A stretch of 64,000 nt of DNA from Asterias amurensis (taxonomy: Eukaryota; Echinodermata; Asteroidea; Forcipulatida; Asteriidae). The notes under the pieces are model-generated. The model did not search any database. It was not told the origin of the DNA and saw only the letters and a list, made by a program, of their open reading frames with translations. This document shows positions 1 to 9,850 of the stretch, in pieces; within the stretch, counting starts at the first letter, position 1; every line of letters begins with the position of its first letter. Position numbers and translations under genes: made by a program. The DNA is taken from the NCBI RefSeq assembly GCF_032118995.1, contig NC_092661.1:15881006-15945005 (forward strand), given 5' to 3'.

Positions 1-88
1 CCGTGTTGATAACATTTCATGAGCCTTCAATTAATAAAAATTCCAACCCTCTCCTGCGTTTATTGCGCCGATGTATAACTTCTTTCCT

Positions 89-170
89 TTGCCCCCCCCC
101 CCCCCCCCCACAATTTTTTTTTAATAATAATAATAATAACCATAATAATTTGTTAACAATTAATAACAAT
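89..170. repeat. C tract followed by TAA-rich low complexity
   Basis: A run of about 20 C is followed by T-rich and (TAA/TAAT)n sequence. It is simple sequence; open frames across it are trivial. Confidence 0.8.
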
Positions 171-388
171 AAATAATTCAGTCCTACCACCCCCTCCATT
201 ACTCAGTCCTCTTCTAAAGAAACCGAATATTTGTAATAGCAGAATCTTGTTATACAAATTAAACTCCTTTGTGGGACTACATAAAGATAGGTTACCGGTA
301 CGTTCATGAACTAAATTGCGAACAGTTTCTTCAAGTCACACCGTTTTTCTTTAAAAAAAATGGCTAACACAAAATATTGGTACAGGTT

Positions 389-538
389 GTCGGAACATAG
401 GGGTGTCGGAACATAGGGGTGTTTGGGTCATTGGAATATAAGGGTGTCGGAACATAGGGGTGTCGGAATATAGAGGTGTCGGAACATAGGGGTGTCGGAA
501 TATAGGTTGAGTTGTCGGAACATAGGGGTGTCGGAACA
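389..538. repeat. Minisatellite, unit about 16 bp (GTCGGAACATAGGGGT)
   Basis: About nine imperfect tandem copies of GTCGGAACATAGGGGT are visible, with variants (GGAATATA, one 'gtttgggtcatt' interruption). The open minus-strand frame across it is a by-product of the repeat and shows no sign of a gene. Confidence 0.9.
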
Positions 539-539
539 T

Positions 540-812
540 GCCCAGGTCAAAATTCCAGTTGAACCTAGTTAACTAGGGTCAACTGGTTCAACTGGATAGT
601 GATCAAACTCGTCCATTTTCCATATTAACCAACTGGTTTGGACTAGGTTTAACTGTGTTCAACTAGGTTGAAATTATAAACCAGTTGGTCTCTGTCCATT
701 TTCCATATTAAACCAACTGGTTTTAACTGTGTTTAACTAGTTTATCAACTGGTTTCAACTAGTTCCAGTGAAACCCAGTTTAACTAGGTTCAACTGGAAT
801 TTCGACCTGGGC
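540..812. mobile_element. MITE-like palindromic element (GCCCAGGTCAAAATTCCAG ends)
   Basis: The left end GCCCAGGTCAAAATTCCAG is matched in reverse complement by the right end near 782-812 over about 30 bp, with one mismatch visible. The interior is made of repeated AACTGG/AACTAG words that also fold back. No coding capacity is seen. Short length, terminal inverted repeats and absence of a frame point to a non-autonomous DNA transposon. The family is not recognised. Confidence 0.75.
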
Positions 813-999
813 GTAGCCATAAGTTGACTTTTGCATTGTAGCATGAATGAAGGATAGACTCCGTGGTATAGACGACGTGACCTCTGACGTCACACGAAAA
901 CCATAACATGATTCGCGCGCATACCGCCGGGCAAAACCGTTGTGTTTTGGCAGCCAGCTAGAAAGTGTACGCCATAGTATACAAATATTGACTGCTTCG

Positions 1000-1520
1000 A
1001 GTGCTATGGTTAAAACTATGACTCCCGAGGTGATCCACGGAGCGTTCTATTTTCCCGAGGCGAAGCCGAGGGAAAATAGAACGCTCCGGGGATCACCGAG
1101 GGAGTCATAGTTTTTAACCATTGCACGAGTAAAAGCAGTCAATATTTGTTTTATAACACCCCAAACATTTCTAAAACCTGTATTATTATTATTAAGTTAC
1201 AGACCTGAATGCTACATTCCACGGACGACGCGAACACAGATTGCAAACACTTTTACCTACTGTGTTGCATGTAGTGTCGGACAATCCGAAATGGTTACAG
1301 ACTATTAATTTATCATCCTCGTACACGCAACGGACGTCTGGGTACTGCACGCCGTGTGCTAGTCTGTCGGACTAGCGCACGGCGCCATGTGCTAGTCTTC
1401 GGACTAGCGCATGGCAAACCGACGCTCTATCACACGGCCGTCGTCTAGCAAAACTAAGACATGTCATGTGACGCGCTCTAAACCAATGAGCAGGCACAAT
1501 ACCTGCAAGGGGTGTTATAA
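1000..1520 (-). mobile_element. Dispersed inverted-repeat element, copy 1 (TTATAACACCCC ends)
   Basis: The core between TATAACACCCC (near 1150) and GGGGTGTTATA (near 1516) matches 8578-8955 in the opposite orientation over its whole length. Similarity continues outward through the sequence containing 'aaactatgactcccgaggtgatcc'. Near 1040-1090 a perfect hairpin is present (GGAGCGTTCTATTTTCCC and its complement around a CGAGGCGAAGCCGAG loop). It looks like a MITE or foldback element. Confidence 0.7.
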
Positions 1521-1798
1521 AGCTATATAGCTCTATGGTGTACGCAATCTTACTACGACTACGCAACCCAGTGCCCGGCGAAACATGACGTATACATGTA
1601 TAGTGTTTTGTCAACAGAGGGCGGTTTAAATGTAAACATAGGTCACATCGTCTATAGAGAAATACAATGGTACTAGTACTACAGCCATATTGTCGCATTG
1701 TGATTTAAATCATGCAGTTTCTACAGGTGTAGAGTAGATGGTACTGCTTTGTACTGTACGTATGTACATGTATGCACATCGTTAAACATCTTGCAAAA

Positions 1799-1871
1799 AT
1801 GGACGTCGCAACCAGTTTCATTTATGCTGTAGCTGTTACATGCTTGTACAGTGTGTATGGGCAGTTGGAAG
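1799..1871 (+). CDS. LDLa gene exon 1: signal peptide
   Basis: ATG at 1799, preceded by AAAA, opens 24 codons of a typical secretory leader (MDVATSFIYAVAVTCLYS...). The exon ends with one extra base before the donor GTAATG at 1872 (phase 1). No in-frame upstream coding sequence is evident. Confidence 0.7.
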
Positions 1872-4800
1872 GTAATGTTCATTTCTGTTCGTCTGTTGTC
1901 GTTGTTGCGTGATTTATCCGGTGCAAGTTAGTACATGTAGCTCCATGGTATGATGGTATGATGGAAACCTGGAATGTGTACATGTCATCAACAAAGCCGA
2001 TGCCTATCCGCATACAATTTCAAGCTTTTTTTCACAATGGTATCTACACTGGAGAACTCTTCTTCTATCTCCGAGCACTTCAATAATTATTTTGCCAATA
2101 TTGGCCCAAGCTTAGCCAGTAAAACCCTCCTTGCAACTCCAACTTCATGAGCTATCTCGGTTATCAAAATCCCCACTCAATTATCCTTGCTCCGGTCACC
2201 ATAGAGGATACTTCAAAACTATAAGGCTCCCCTGTGATACTATAGACCATAGACCATGTACCCTGTGATCCTATAGACCATAGCATTTTGCTTCAAAAAC
2301 TCGATCATTACGGTATTCGAGGAAGATCCCTAGAGTGGTTTACAAGCTATCTTTCCAAAAGAAAGCAGTATGTCACTGTGGGGGGACACTCATCCACCAC
2401 CCGGCTCAATTACATGTGGTGTACCACAGGGCTCTGTTCTGGGTTTGCTAAATCCTCGGATGTCCTCTCCTTCATCCTATAATTTGCTGATTACTCTAAC
2501 TTATTTTGTATGTAAAACTATTTCTAGAAAAATTGGTGTCATCAATCGACTTAAGTTTTATCTCCCTCAGCATATTTTAATTACCTTATTTTACAAAACA
2601 CTTGTCTTATCTCACTTTAATTATGATATTTTAGCTTGGAGTAATGCGTCTCACTCTGTGTTAAAGGAACACGTTGCCTTGGATCGGACGAGTTGGTCAA
2701 AACAAAAGCATTTTTAACCGTTTTTTATATAATGCATATGGTTGAAAAGATGTTTTAAAAGTAGAATACAATGATCCACACAAGTTTGCCTCGAAATTGC
2801 GTGGTTTTCCCTTCTACTGTGCGAACTATCACCGTCGGCCATTTATGGGAGTCAAAATTTTGACCCCCATAAATGGCCGACGTGTTAGTCCACGAGGTAA
2901 AAGGAAAACCACGCAATTTCGAGGCATGTTTGTGTGGATCATTGTATTCTACTTTTACAACATCTTTCTACCCATATGCATTTTATAAAAAACGGTTACA
3001 AACGTTTTTCAAAGACCAACTCGACCGATCCAAGGCAACGTGTTCCTTTAATAGACTGTTCCTTTTATACAAAAGGGCAATTCGTGTTATTAGCAACTCT
3101 TCTCAACTTGCTCAAGTGCACACTGAACCCCTATTCACCCAGTACAGATCTCTGAAATTGAATGACATCTATTTTTTTTTTCATCTGGGTATCATGTGAT
3201 GTGAGCCTATTGTCCGATCATGGGTTTACTGGTCCAAAGCTAGAATCACTGGCCTAGGCTAGACCCAGTAACTAGGGCGCTGTACTGGCGTACTGTAACG
3301 ACCGACAATGACCGACAACATTTCTTTTAAAAAGGAGTACAGCACCCCAACTACTGGGTCTAGGCCTCGGCCTAATTTTGAGCCCTGAAGGCTACATCAT
3401 AACACCCCAGAAAAAAAAGATAAAATTAAGAAGTTGCTAAATCAAAACTCTCAGTACATTTTTCAGAAAAAAAGTAGAAGTACGATTTATTGTCTTTCTC
3501 CTCAGCTACACCGGCACCTTGTACGTCAGACACGCCATCATATTATGAGCATACTTATCAATGCAATGATGGGAATGGATGTTACGGTGATTATGATAAG
3601 TGTAATTCCTATGCTCAATGTGCAGACAAATCAGATGATATGAACTGTGGTAAGTAGGCCCTATCGCCTAATATTGCTGGACCATGAATCGTGTCTTTGT
3701 TTGTTTTGTTTTTTTGGTTTTTTTCAAACGCACAGTGACTTCGCGTGAGCGATTTCCCTTGTATAAGCCTAGCAGAGCAAAATGCTAAAAATGTAGGCCC
3801 ATCAGTTATGTGGGACACAATACTAGGCCACTGTTTGGTTTGGGTGAATTTATCTGTATATATATACACCCAAACCAAAACAGTGCTTTCCTATAGTGTT
3901 CAGCATATCTCAAAAGGCTAGTGGAAATTTTAATGTCACATCCCCCTACCCATCAGTTACGATCTTGTAAACTATATAACTACTGTAGGTATTGAACTTA
4001 ACTTGTTTTTATTCCCTTGATTTTGATTGATTATTACATGTAAATTATTGTAGTGATTCCAGCTTAAAAACTATAGCTAAAGGAAATTAACATGTCACTT
4101 TTCCACCACCCATCAGTAACGATTTTGAAAATAATAACTATTTAGGTGTTGAATTAAACTTTGTTTTTATTCGTTGTTTATTATTGATTATTTAGGTTAT
4201 TGTAGTGATTCCAGCTTAAAAAGCTAGCTAATGGAAATTTACATGTCACTTTTTCCACTTCCCATCAGTATCGATCTTGAAAACTATAACTACTGTAGGT
4301 ATTGAACTAAACTTTGTTTTTATTCCCTTCTTTATGGTTGATTATTAGATTACTGTAGGGATTCCAGCGGTTTCTTCTGTGTTCAGTCTCGTCAATGTTT
4401 GAGTTCGTATAATGTATGTGACGGCGTGCCTGATTGCCTCCATGGTGAAGACGAAGATCTCCCTGAATGTTGTATGTATTCAATCAGTGTATCTATTTTC
4501 GAAAACATATCTCTTTTGGGTAGTGGTGGTTCTATAGGGAGAACCGGTGATGGCCCGTAAGAAGAACTAGGTGGTGGTTCTAAGAAGAAACGGTGATGGC
4601 TCTTCGAAGAGCTGGTGTTGGTTCTGAGAAGAACTGGTGCTGATCTGAGAAGAGCCGGTGGTCTGAGAAGAACCAGCGGTGGTTCTGAGAAGAACCAGCG
4701 GTGGTTCTGAGAAGAGCCAGTGCTGGTTCTGGGAAGAGCCGATGGTGGTTCTCAGAAGAGCCGTTGGTGGTTCTGAGAAGAATCAAATGTGGTTCTGAGA

Positions 4801-6121
4801 AAAGCAGGTGGTACATGTAGTTCTGAGAATGGTGTTTTTGAGAAGAGCCAGTGGTGTTTCTGGGAAGAACTGGTGGTGGTTCTAAGGGGGAAAAAGGTTT
4901 TCTTTCACAGAACTGCTACTACCTCGAAAGAGATTTATGCACGTGGTGTCATGGTGGAATCTCTCACTTGATTGAATTCCCACCGTGCAAAGTGTCAAAC
5001 CTTATAGTTAAATCTAAACGGTAGGTCTTCAATTTGTGCAAACTTTACCTCGATAAGACCAAACCTTTCATTATTTAAGAACATGTTATTGCAGATTTGT
5101 TTGTAGTGTGTAGTCGTCATAATTTATTATTAAAACAATTTTTTAAGACCCCAAAATTTTTCTGATAAACATAATTGGCAATAATGTAAGATGTTTACAG
5201 TGAAGTTAAAGGCAGTGGACACTAATGGTGATTACTCAAAATAATAATTAGCATAAAACCTTACTTGGCAGGCAACAAGTAATTGGGAGAGATTTATAGT
5301 ATTAAACATTGTGAGAAACGGCTCCTTCTGAAGTGACGTAGTTTTCGAGAAAGAAGTAGGTTTCCATGAATATGATTTCGAGACCTCAAAATTCTAAATC
5401 TGAGGTCTCGAAATCAAATTCTTGGAAAATTACTTCTTTCTCGAAAACTATGTCACTTCAGAGGGAGCCGTTTCTCACGATGTTTTATACCATCAACCTC
5501 TCCCCATTACTTGTTACCAATTAAGGTTTTATGCTAATAAATATCTTGAGTAAATACCAATAGTGTCCACTTCCTTTAACATAGCACCGTGTAATGGTTT
5601 ACAAGGCGCTGACCAGGAACACTAGTGCAAACCCCCTCTCTTATCGATATGTGCACAGCTGTCGATTTCACCAAACTCTTCCTGACTTAGCATTAATCTT
5701 AGAACTAAGGACGAGATCAGTTTCGTATCCAAAGACGTTATGATGCATTGAACCCATCCTAAGTTAGGACGGGTAACTCATCCTAACTCAAGATAGGATT
5801 AATCCTGCTAGCGTTTCGTGAATTCGGCGGCTGGTTTTTTTTACACGGGACCAACAGCTTTATTACGAACCGTCCAAAGGACGGTCATCTGTTAGTAGTT
5901 GTAATCTTGTAGATATTTTCCTTCTAAAAAAAAGTTTGTTAAACCAAAAGTTGTTTTTGTTTCCTCCAGTCCCCTCTATCTGGATGTATATTAGTGGAGG
6001 TCAGCTGGCAGGCCTTCTCATCGGTTTCATCATCTTTATTGTCATTGTCGTCGTCATCGTCGTTGCAGTTAACCAGAATTGCAAGAAACAACCATTCATG
6101 CAACTATCCAACACAATTTAG
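1799..6121 (+). CDS. Predicted small type I membrane protein with two LDL-receptor class A domains
   Basis: Four exons join in frame: 1799-1871, 3506-3649, 4349-4471 and 5970-6121, all with GT-AG introns, giving about 163 aa. Exon 1 gives a start Met and a hydrophobic signal peptide ending near SVYGQ. Exons 2 and 3 each encode one six-cysteine LDLa repeat; both are phase 1-1, the usual class for shuffled LDLa exons. Exon 4 encodes one strongly hydrophobic helix (GLLIGFIIFIVIVVVIVV) and a short tail CKKQPFMQLSNTI before TAG. The protein should therefore sit at the cell surface with its cysteine-rich part outside. LDLa repeats bind calcium and usually mediate ligand binding; the ligand here is unknown. 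The exons were assembled by eye, with no transcript support. Alternative or extra exons in the introns cannot be excluded. Confidence 0.7.
2030..3180 (+). mobile_element. Fragment of an APE-type LINE (CR1/L2-like RT), split by a MITE
   Basis: Pieces of LINE reverse transcriptase are readable. 2040-2150 resembles the pre-RT linker (ISEHFNNYFANIGPSLAS). 2288-2660 carries YGIRGRSLEWFTSYLS, a GVPQGS motif in the next frame and the thumb region. 3052-3170 continues with YKRAIRVISNSS. Relative to 47.4-50.4 kb, the first half of the RT is missing, and the frame shifts near the GVPQGS motif. The element at 2661-3051 interrupts the thumb coding sequence. The copy is old and inactive, inside intron 1 of the LDLa gene. 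Confidence 0.8.
2661..3051. mobile_element. MITE family A, copy 1 (TTAAAGGAACACGTTGCC ends)
   Basis: Near-perfect inverted repeats run from both ends (TTAAAGGAACACGTTGCCTT) to a centre of 'ggccatttatggg...cccataaatggcc'. No coding capacity. The insertion splits LINE RT coding sequence. Removing it and keeping one TTAA restores the reading frame (SHSV-L-IDCSFLYKRAIR), which suggests TA or TTAA target duplication. Other copies are at 12220-12611, 23025-23412 and 35875-36264. Confidence 0.85.
3506..3649 (+). CDS. LDLa gene exon 2: first LDLa repeat
   Basis: The acceptor is CTCCTCAG at 3505 and the donor GTAAGT at 3650; phase 1 in and 1 out. The product begins TPAPCTSDTPSYYEHTYQC, followed by a CNDGNGC-type loop, and ends with CADKSDDMNC. 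Six cysteines and the acidic C-terminal calcium cage (D..SDD) fit an LDLa repeat of about 40 residues, although the usual DGSDE is varied. Confidence 0.75.
3835..3886. repeat. Short hairpin in LDLa intron 2
   Basis: CTGTTTTGGTTTGGGTG-like arms face each other around a TATATATA centre. This is a perfect or near-perfect small stem, probably a remnant of a palindromic repeat. Confidence 0.6.
3901..4367 (+). repeat. Three tandem units of about 153 bp that include the exon-3 splice acceptor
   Basis: The words GTGATTCCAGC/GGGATTCCAGC recur at 4053, 4205 and 4358, a period of 152-153 bp. The preceding text (catcagt.acgatcttg...gtattgaactaaactttgtttttattc) also repeats three times. Each unit ends in the acceptor and first codons of an LDLa exon. 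Only the third runs into a complete LDLa repeat. The first two read a few matching codons (YCSDSS) and then leave the domain. They are decayed partial exon duplications. Confidence 0.75.
4349..4471 (+). CDS. LDLa gene exon 3: second LDLa repeat
   Basis: The acceptor TTATTAG ends at 4348 and the donor GTATGT is at 4472; phase 1-1. It encodes DYCRDSSGFFCVQSRQC, then CDGVPDCLHGEDEDLPEC. The six cysteines, the FxC start and the DC..GEDE calcium-binding end are classical LDLa. Choosing the later AG at 4360-4370 would break the frame from exon 2, so the upstream TTAG is preferred. Confidence 0.75.
4515..4900. repeat. Minisatellite GGTGGTTCTGAGAAGAACC, unit about 22-24 bp
   Basis: At least twelve imperfect copies of GGTGGTTCTGAGAAGAGCC-type words lie in intron 3 of the LDLa gene. 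A smaller relic of the same repeat lies at 6862-6945, after the gene. Open frames across it on both strands come from the repeat. Confidence 0.85.
5206..5579. mobile_element. MITE family B, copy 1 (TTAAAGGCAGTGGACACTA ends)
   Basis: Starts TTAAAGGCAGTGGACACTAA and ends as an inverted match (CCAATAGTGTCCACTTCCTTTAA). The two halves are mirror images through 'gagacctcaaaattctaaatctgaggtctc'. No frame of interest. Related copies are near 11.92-12.22, 20.76-21.10, 26.49-26.87, 36.26-36.62, 57.74-58.08, 59.03-59.38 and 61.95-63.24 kb. Confidence 0.85.
5970..6121 (+). CDS. LDLa gene exon 4: transmembrane helix and cytoplasmic tail
   Basis: The acceptor TTTCCTCCAG ends at 5969; the frame (phase 1) continues from exon 3. 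It encodes PSIWMYISGGQ, then an unbroken hydrophobic stretch of about 23 residues rich in I and V, then NQNCKKQPFMQLSNTI and a TAG stop. The basic CKK just after the helix fits the inside-positive rule for a type I protein. Confidence 0.75.
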
Positions 6122-6179
6122 GTTCACACACGTCAACGCACGCATACTAAAGCACAATATTGTACAGTTAGGCCTGCAT

Positions 6180-6526
6180 AGGGTCAATTTCACAAAGAGT
6201 AAGGACTTTGGTCTTAACTTAGGACTAGTCCCAGTCCTAAACTCAAAATAAGACTTGTCTCAACTATTTGCAGAAATTTTCATGATATTGGCTTCTGTGT
6301 AGGAAGTGACTTGGGTACATAGTGACTTTGGTACGAAGTGACCTTGGCACGAAGTGACCTTGGCACGAAGTGACCTGGGTACAAAATGATCTGGGTTTGA
6401 TTTCACAAAGATAGTCCTAAGTTAGGACTAGTCGTAGGACTCATTTTGAGTTATTAAAGACTTACGCTAGTCCTAGATACTCTAGATACGACTAGTCTTA
6501 ACATTTTGTGAAATCTACCCCAGGGT
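6180..6526. repeat. TTAGGACTAGTCCTAA-type inverted repeats (two adjacent copies)
   Basis: Words TTTCACAAAG...TTAGGACTAGTC and their complements occur at 6185-6260 and again as a full mirror element at 6392-6526 (ends TTTCACAAAG / CATTTTGTGAAA). Between them are three or four short repeats of GACTTGGGTACGAAGT. A better preserved copy is at 56886-57035. MITE-like. Confidence 0.65.
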
Positions 6527-7700
6527 ACTAAGAGTGACTATGGTTCGAAGTCACCGACATTCGATTGTGTCAATGCGTTGGTCATTTATAAGACATGTAC
6601 TGAGAAGAGTGTTTGAGGGTTAGACTCATTTTTCAGCACCTTGTAGAGTTAACAAGATGGAGCGATATCTACTAGTGGTAACCTTGGCATAGACGCAGAG
6701 GCAACCCTTGTAATCTTTAATATGTATATTGAAACTTATTAAATAAATAATGCTCGACGGATGCAATCCTACTTTATTATAACAATTTATCATACTAATA
6801 TTCATCTTTTTATATTTTCATATTCTGTAAAATAGTAGAAATCTTTGCCTGATCCCTTGTATGTGGGCTCTTGGAAGAGCCAGGGGTGGTTCTTAGAAGT
6901 GCCGGTGGTGGTTCTTGGAAGATCAGGTGGAGGTCTTGAGAAACTAACTGAATAAATTTTGCTCAAAGGATGAAATCAGCCCATTTGTAAAACCGCCATC
7001 TTAAAAAAATACCACAATGCATTTGGAAAACCGAGCATGGACCGTTTCATTGCATTGCATTGTCACAACCCGAGCTTTTGCCAACCAAGGTTTCATTATA
7101 ATATTCACACTTTGAAACATTTTCAGTACACCGATGTTAGCACTGTATACTCGGTACTTTCCCAAGTTCTGTGAACAAAATCAGGCAGGCATATTACTCG
7201 GGTATAGGATTCGAGCCCACGACCTTTGCAGTTCTATGGCAATGTCTTTATCCCCGATGGAAGTTTATTAAACACCTATTTTCAGTACAGTTGTCTTTCG
7301 TCCTTACTTCATAATGTTAACTTTTCTCGAAAGGTGGTCACTATAATATTGGCTCCTTCAATTAACATTTTTTACTGTAAGGTTCCCCTGTAATATTGTA
7401 TATTAAACTTATTGTACTGAATCCGGAGGGCACATTGATGAATAATGTTGTTTGAGAAATGTTGTTATTTGCCTGTATAATTATGGTGGAAGGGATCTAT
7501 CGGTACTAACAAGTGTACAAGTTTGGTTAAACTTGGTTTTAATGTGTTTTCGCAGCAATATTTTTTTTGTGAGATTAAAATTTATTGTTTTTTTAAATTG
7601 TATTTCACTTGGTGTTTTGTATGTTCAGAATAATTGATCGTTTAACGTTTGCTCTGTATGTACCGGTACTTATAAAACAATGGTGTGCTGAGAAGCAGCT
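6527..7700. other. Intergenic, AT-rich, no gene seen
   Basis: Apart from the minisatellite relic at 6862-6945, nothing coding is visible. AATAAATAA near 6740 could serve as a poly(A) signal for the LDLa gene 0.6 kb upstream, but it is not the only AATAAA-like word. Confidence 0.5.
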
Positions 7701-7707
7701 ACTTGGG

Positions 7708-8016
7708 TAGACTTGTGGACAAGTCGTATGGTCCCACGCGGTGAGATAGTCGAGTTGTGGCGGTGCTCTTATCTCGCGAGATCACTGCTCTCGCGCGAAC
7801 TGCTGGTTGACGACTTCTACTCCCCATCAACTGGTGCTACTGCCCACTGGTGCTACTAGTGCTACTTCTACTCCCCAATAAATGGCACCGTAGTCGTGAG
7901 AGCAGTAAAGTCTCGCGTCGCGGGGCCAGCAGTCTCGCGAGAATACCGCAGGAATCGCGGGGAGATTCGGAATAGAGTCGGAAAGCTATCACCACGACAG
8001 ACATTCAACGACTTGC
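7708..8016. mobile_element. MITE family F, copy 1 (TAGACTTGTGGACAAGTCG end)
   Basis: The left end TAGACTTGTGGACAAGTCG and internal 'ggtgagatagtcgagttgtggcgg' match 33068-33282. The right end is cut off after CGACTTGC by the family E element at 8017. The GC-rich interior repeats CTCGCGAGA. Confidence 0.7.
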
Positions 8017-8249
8017 CCTGGGCCCAATTTCATGGCTCTGCTTACCGCCGAATTCTGCGCTTACGATCATGATTCCCTGCGTACGTGCAAGCGCCAAATT
8101 TCTGCGCTAGCCTTGTAAGCCTAGAATGACTAGTAACGGGGAGTACGCACGCGCAGAAGCCAAAATTCGCCGCTAACCCGTGAAATCCCTGCTTCTGTAA
8201 GCGCCGATTCTGTGCTTACGGTAAGCAGAGCCATGAAATTGGGCCCAGG
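8017..8249. mobile_element. MITE family E, copy 1 (CCTGGGCCCAATTTCAT ends)
   Basis: CCTGGGCCCAATTTCATGG at the left is matched by CCATGAAATTGGGCCCAGG at the right; between them the arms repeat GCTTAC/GTAAGC. A second copy is at 35122-35408 and a partial one near 17954. It is inserted at the end of a family F element. Confidence 0.8.
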
Positions 8250-8577
8250 TAAATTTCCATTGTTTATGTCCTGAAAGTCTCCCATTGTATTAAACCGAAA
8301 CTGAGAGATAAGAAAAAACCACAAGTAAAACACAATATTTATGTACAATGCCAATATAAAGCGAAAATAAGTAGTCTTCAATTTTATTGCTTTAACTTTT
8401 CGTATAGTTTTCGAAGAAAAGGAGACAAGTTGCAAAACAATGTAGTATTTTTGTCTTTCTATAATCCTCTATTTACTTGCTCTAGTGGGTTGTAAAGAAC
8501 ATGGAGCTATGAATGTCCCATTTTTGTTTATTAGGCCAGAAATGTTGCTGTGCAGATTTGTTTGTTTCTTATTCTTA

Positions 8578-9029
8578 TTTATAACACCCCTTGCAAGTAT
8601 TCTGCCTGCTCATTGGTTTAGAGCGCGTCACATGACATGTCTTAGTTTTGCTAGACGACGGCCGTGTGATAGTGCGTCGGTTTGCCATGCGCTAGTCCGA
8701 AGACTAGCACACGGCGCCGTGCGCTAGTCCGACAGACTAGCACACGGCGTGCAGTACCCAGACGTCCGTTGCGTGTACGAGGATGATAAAATAATAGTCT
8801 GTAACCATTTCGGATTGCACGACACTATATCATGCAACACAGTCAGTAAAAGTGTTTGCAATCTGTATTCGCGTCGTCCGTGGATTGTAGCATTCAGGTG
8901 TGTAACTTAATAATAATAGTACAGTATTTAGAAATGTTTGGGGTGTTATAAAACAAATATTGACTGCTTTTACTCGTGCAATGGTTAAAAACTATGACTC
9001 CCGAGGTGATCCCCGGAGCGTTCTTTTTT
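8578..9029 (+). mobile_element. Dispersed inverted-repeat element, copy 2 (TATAACACCCC ends)
   Basis: Matches 1000-1520 in the opposite orientation, including TATAACACCCC near 8580, GGGGTGTTAT near 8940 and the following 'aaactatgactcccgaggtgatcccc'. It breaks off at GGAGCGTTCT where an RLE-type LINE end begins, so the LINE copy probably landed in it. Confidence 0.7.
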
Positions 9030-9031
9030 CG

Positions 9032-9606
<575 letters not shown>

Positions 9607-9850
9607 GACATTTGTAAAGCGCCTAATGCAAAAGCCTCTAAGCGCATTAAAGAAACAATAAAATAAACAATTAGAGAAAGATACAAGATACAAATAGGCA
9701 AACTACAAAAAAGAAGCTTTAAACAAATGAGTTTTCAACAAGGACTTAAAACATTGTAAAGTATTAGCTTGGCGAATATGCACAGGAAGACTATTCCAAA
9801 GAAACGGTGCGGCGTAAGAAAAAGATCTGTGGCCATTTTGATGCTAACAA
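9607..9850. repeat. Unclassified dispersed-type repeat
   Basis: The text 'gacatttgtaaagcgcctaatgc' and 'ggaagactattccaaagaaacggtgcggcgtaagaaaaagatctgtggcc' reads like the 3' part of a common invertebrate interspersed repeat (AAAGCGC motif). No second copy in this window proves it. Confidence 0.35.

Noticed and set aside
351-539. Frame with FRHPYVPT-like peptide repeats
   Set aside because: It is the minisatellite read on the minus strand; no other gene evidence.
2873-3155. Conserved frame GKPRNFEACLCGSLYSTF, recurring near 23.1 and 36.1 kb
   Set aside because: Conserved only because it lies in the inverted arms of MITE family A; it has no start context, domain or full-length frame.
389-4900. 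Regularly spaced repeats that might suggest a CRISPR array
   Set aside because: Units are contiguous with no unique spacers, and the DNA is animal.
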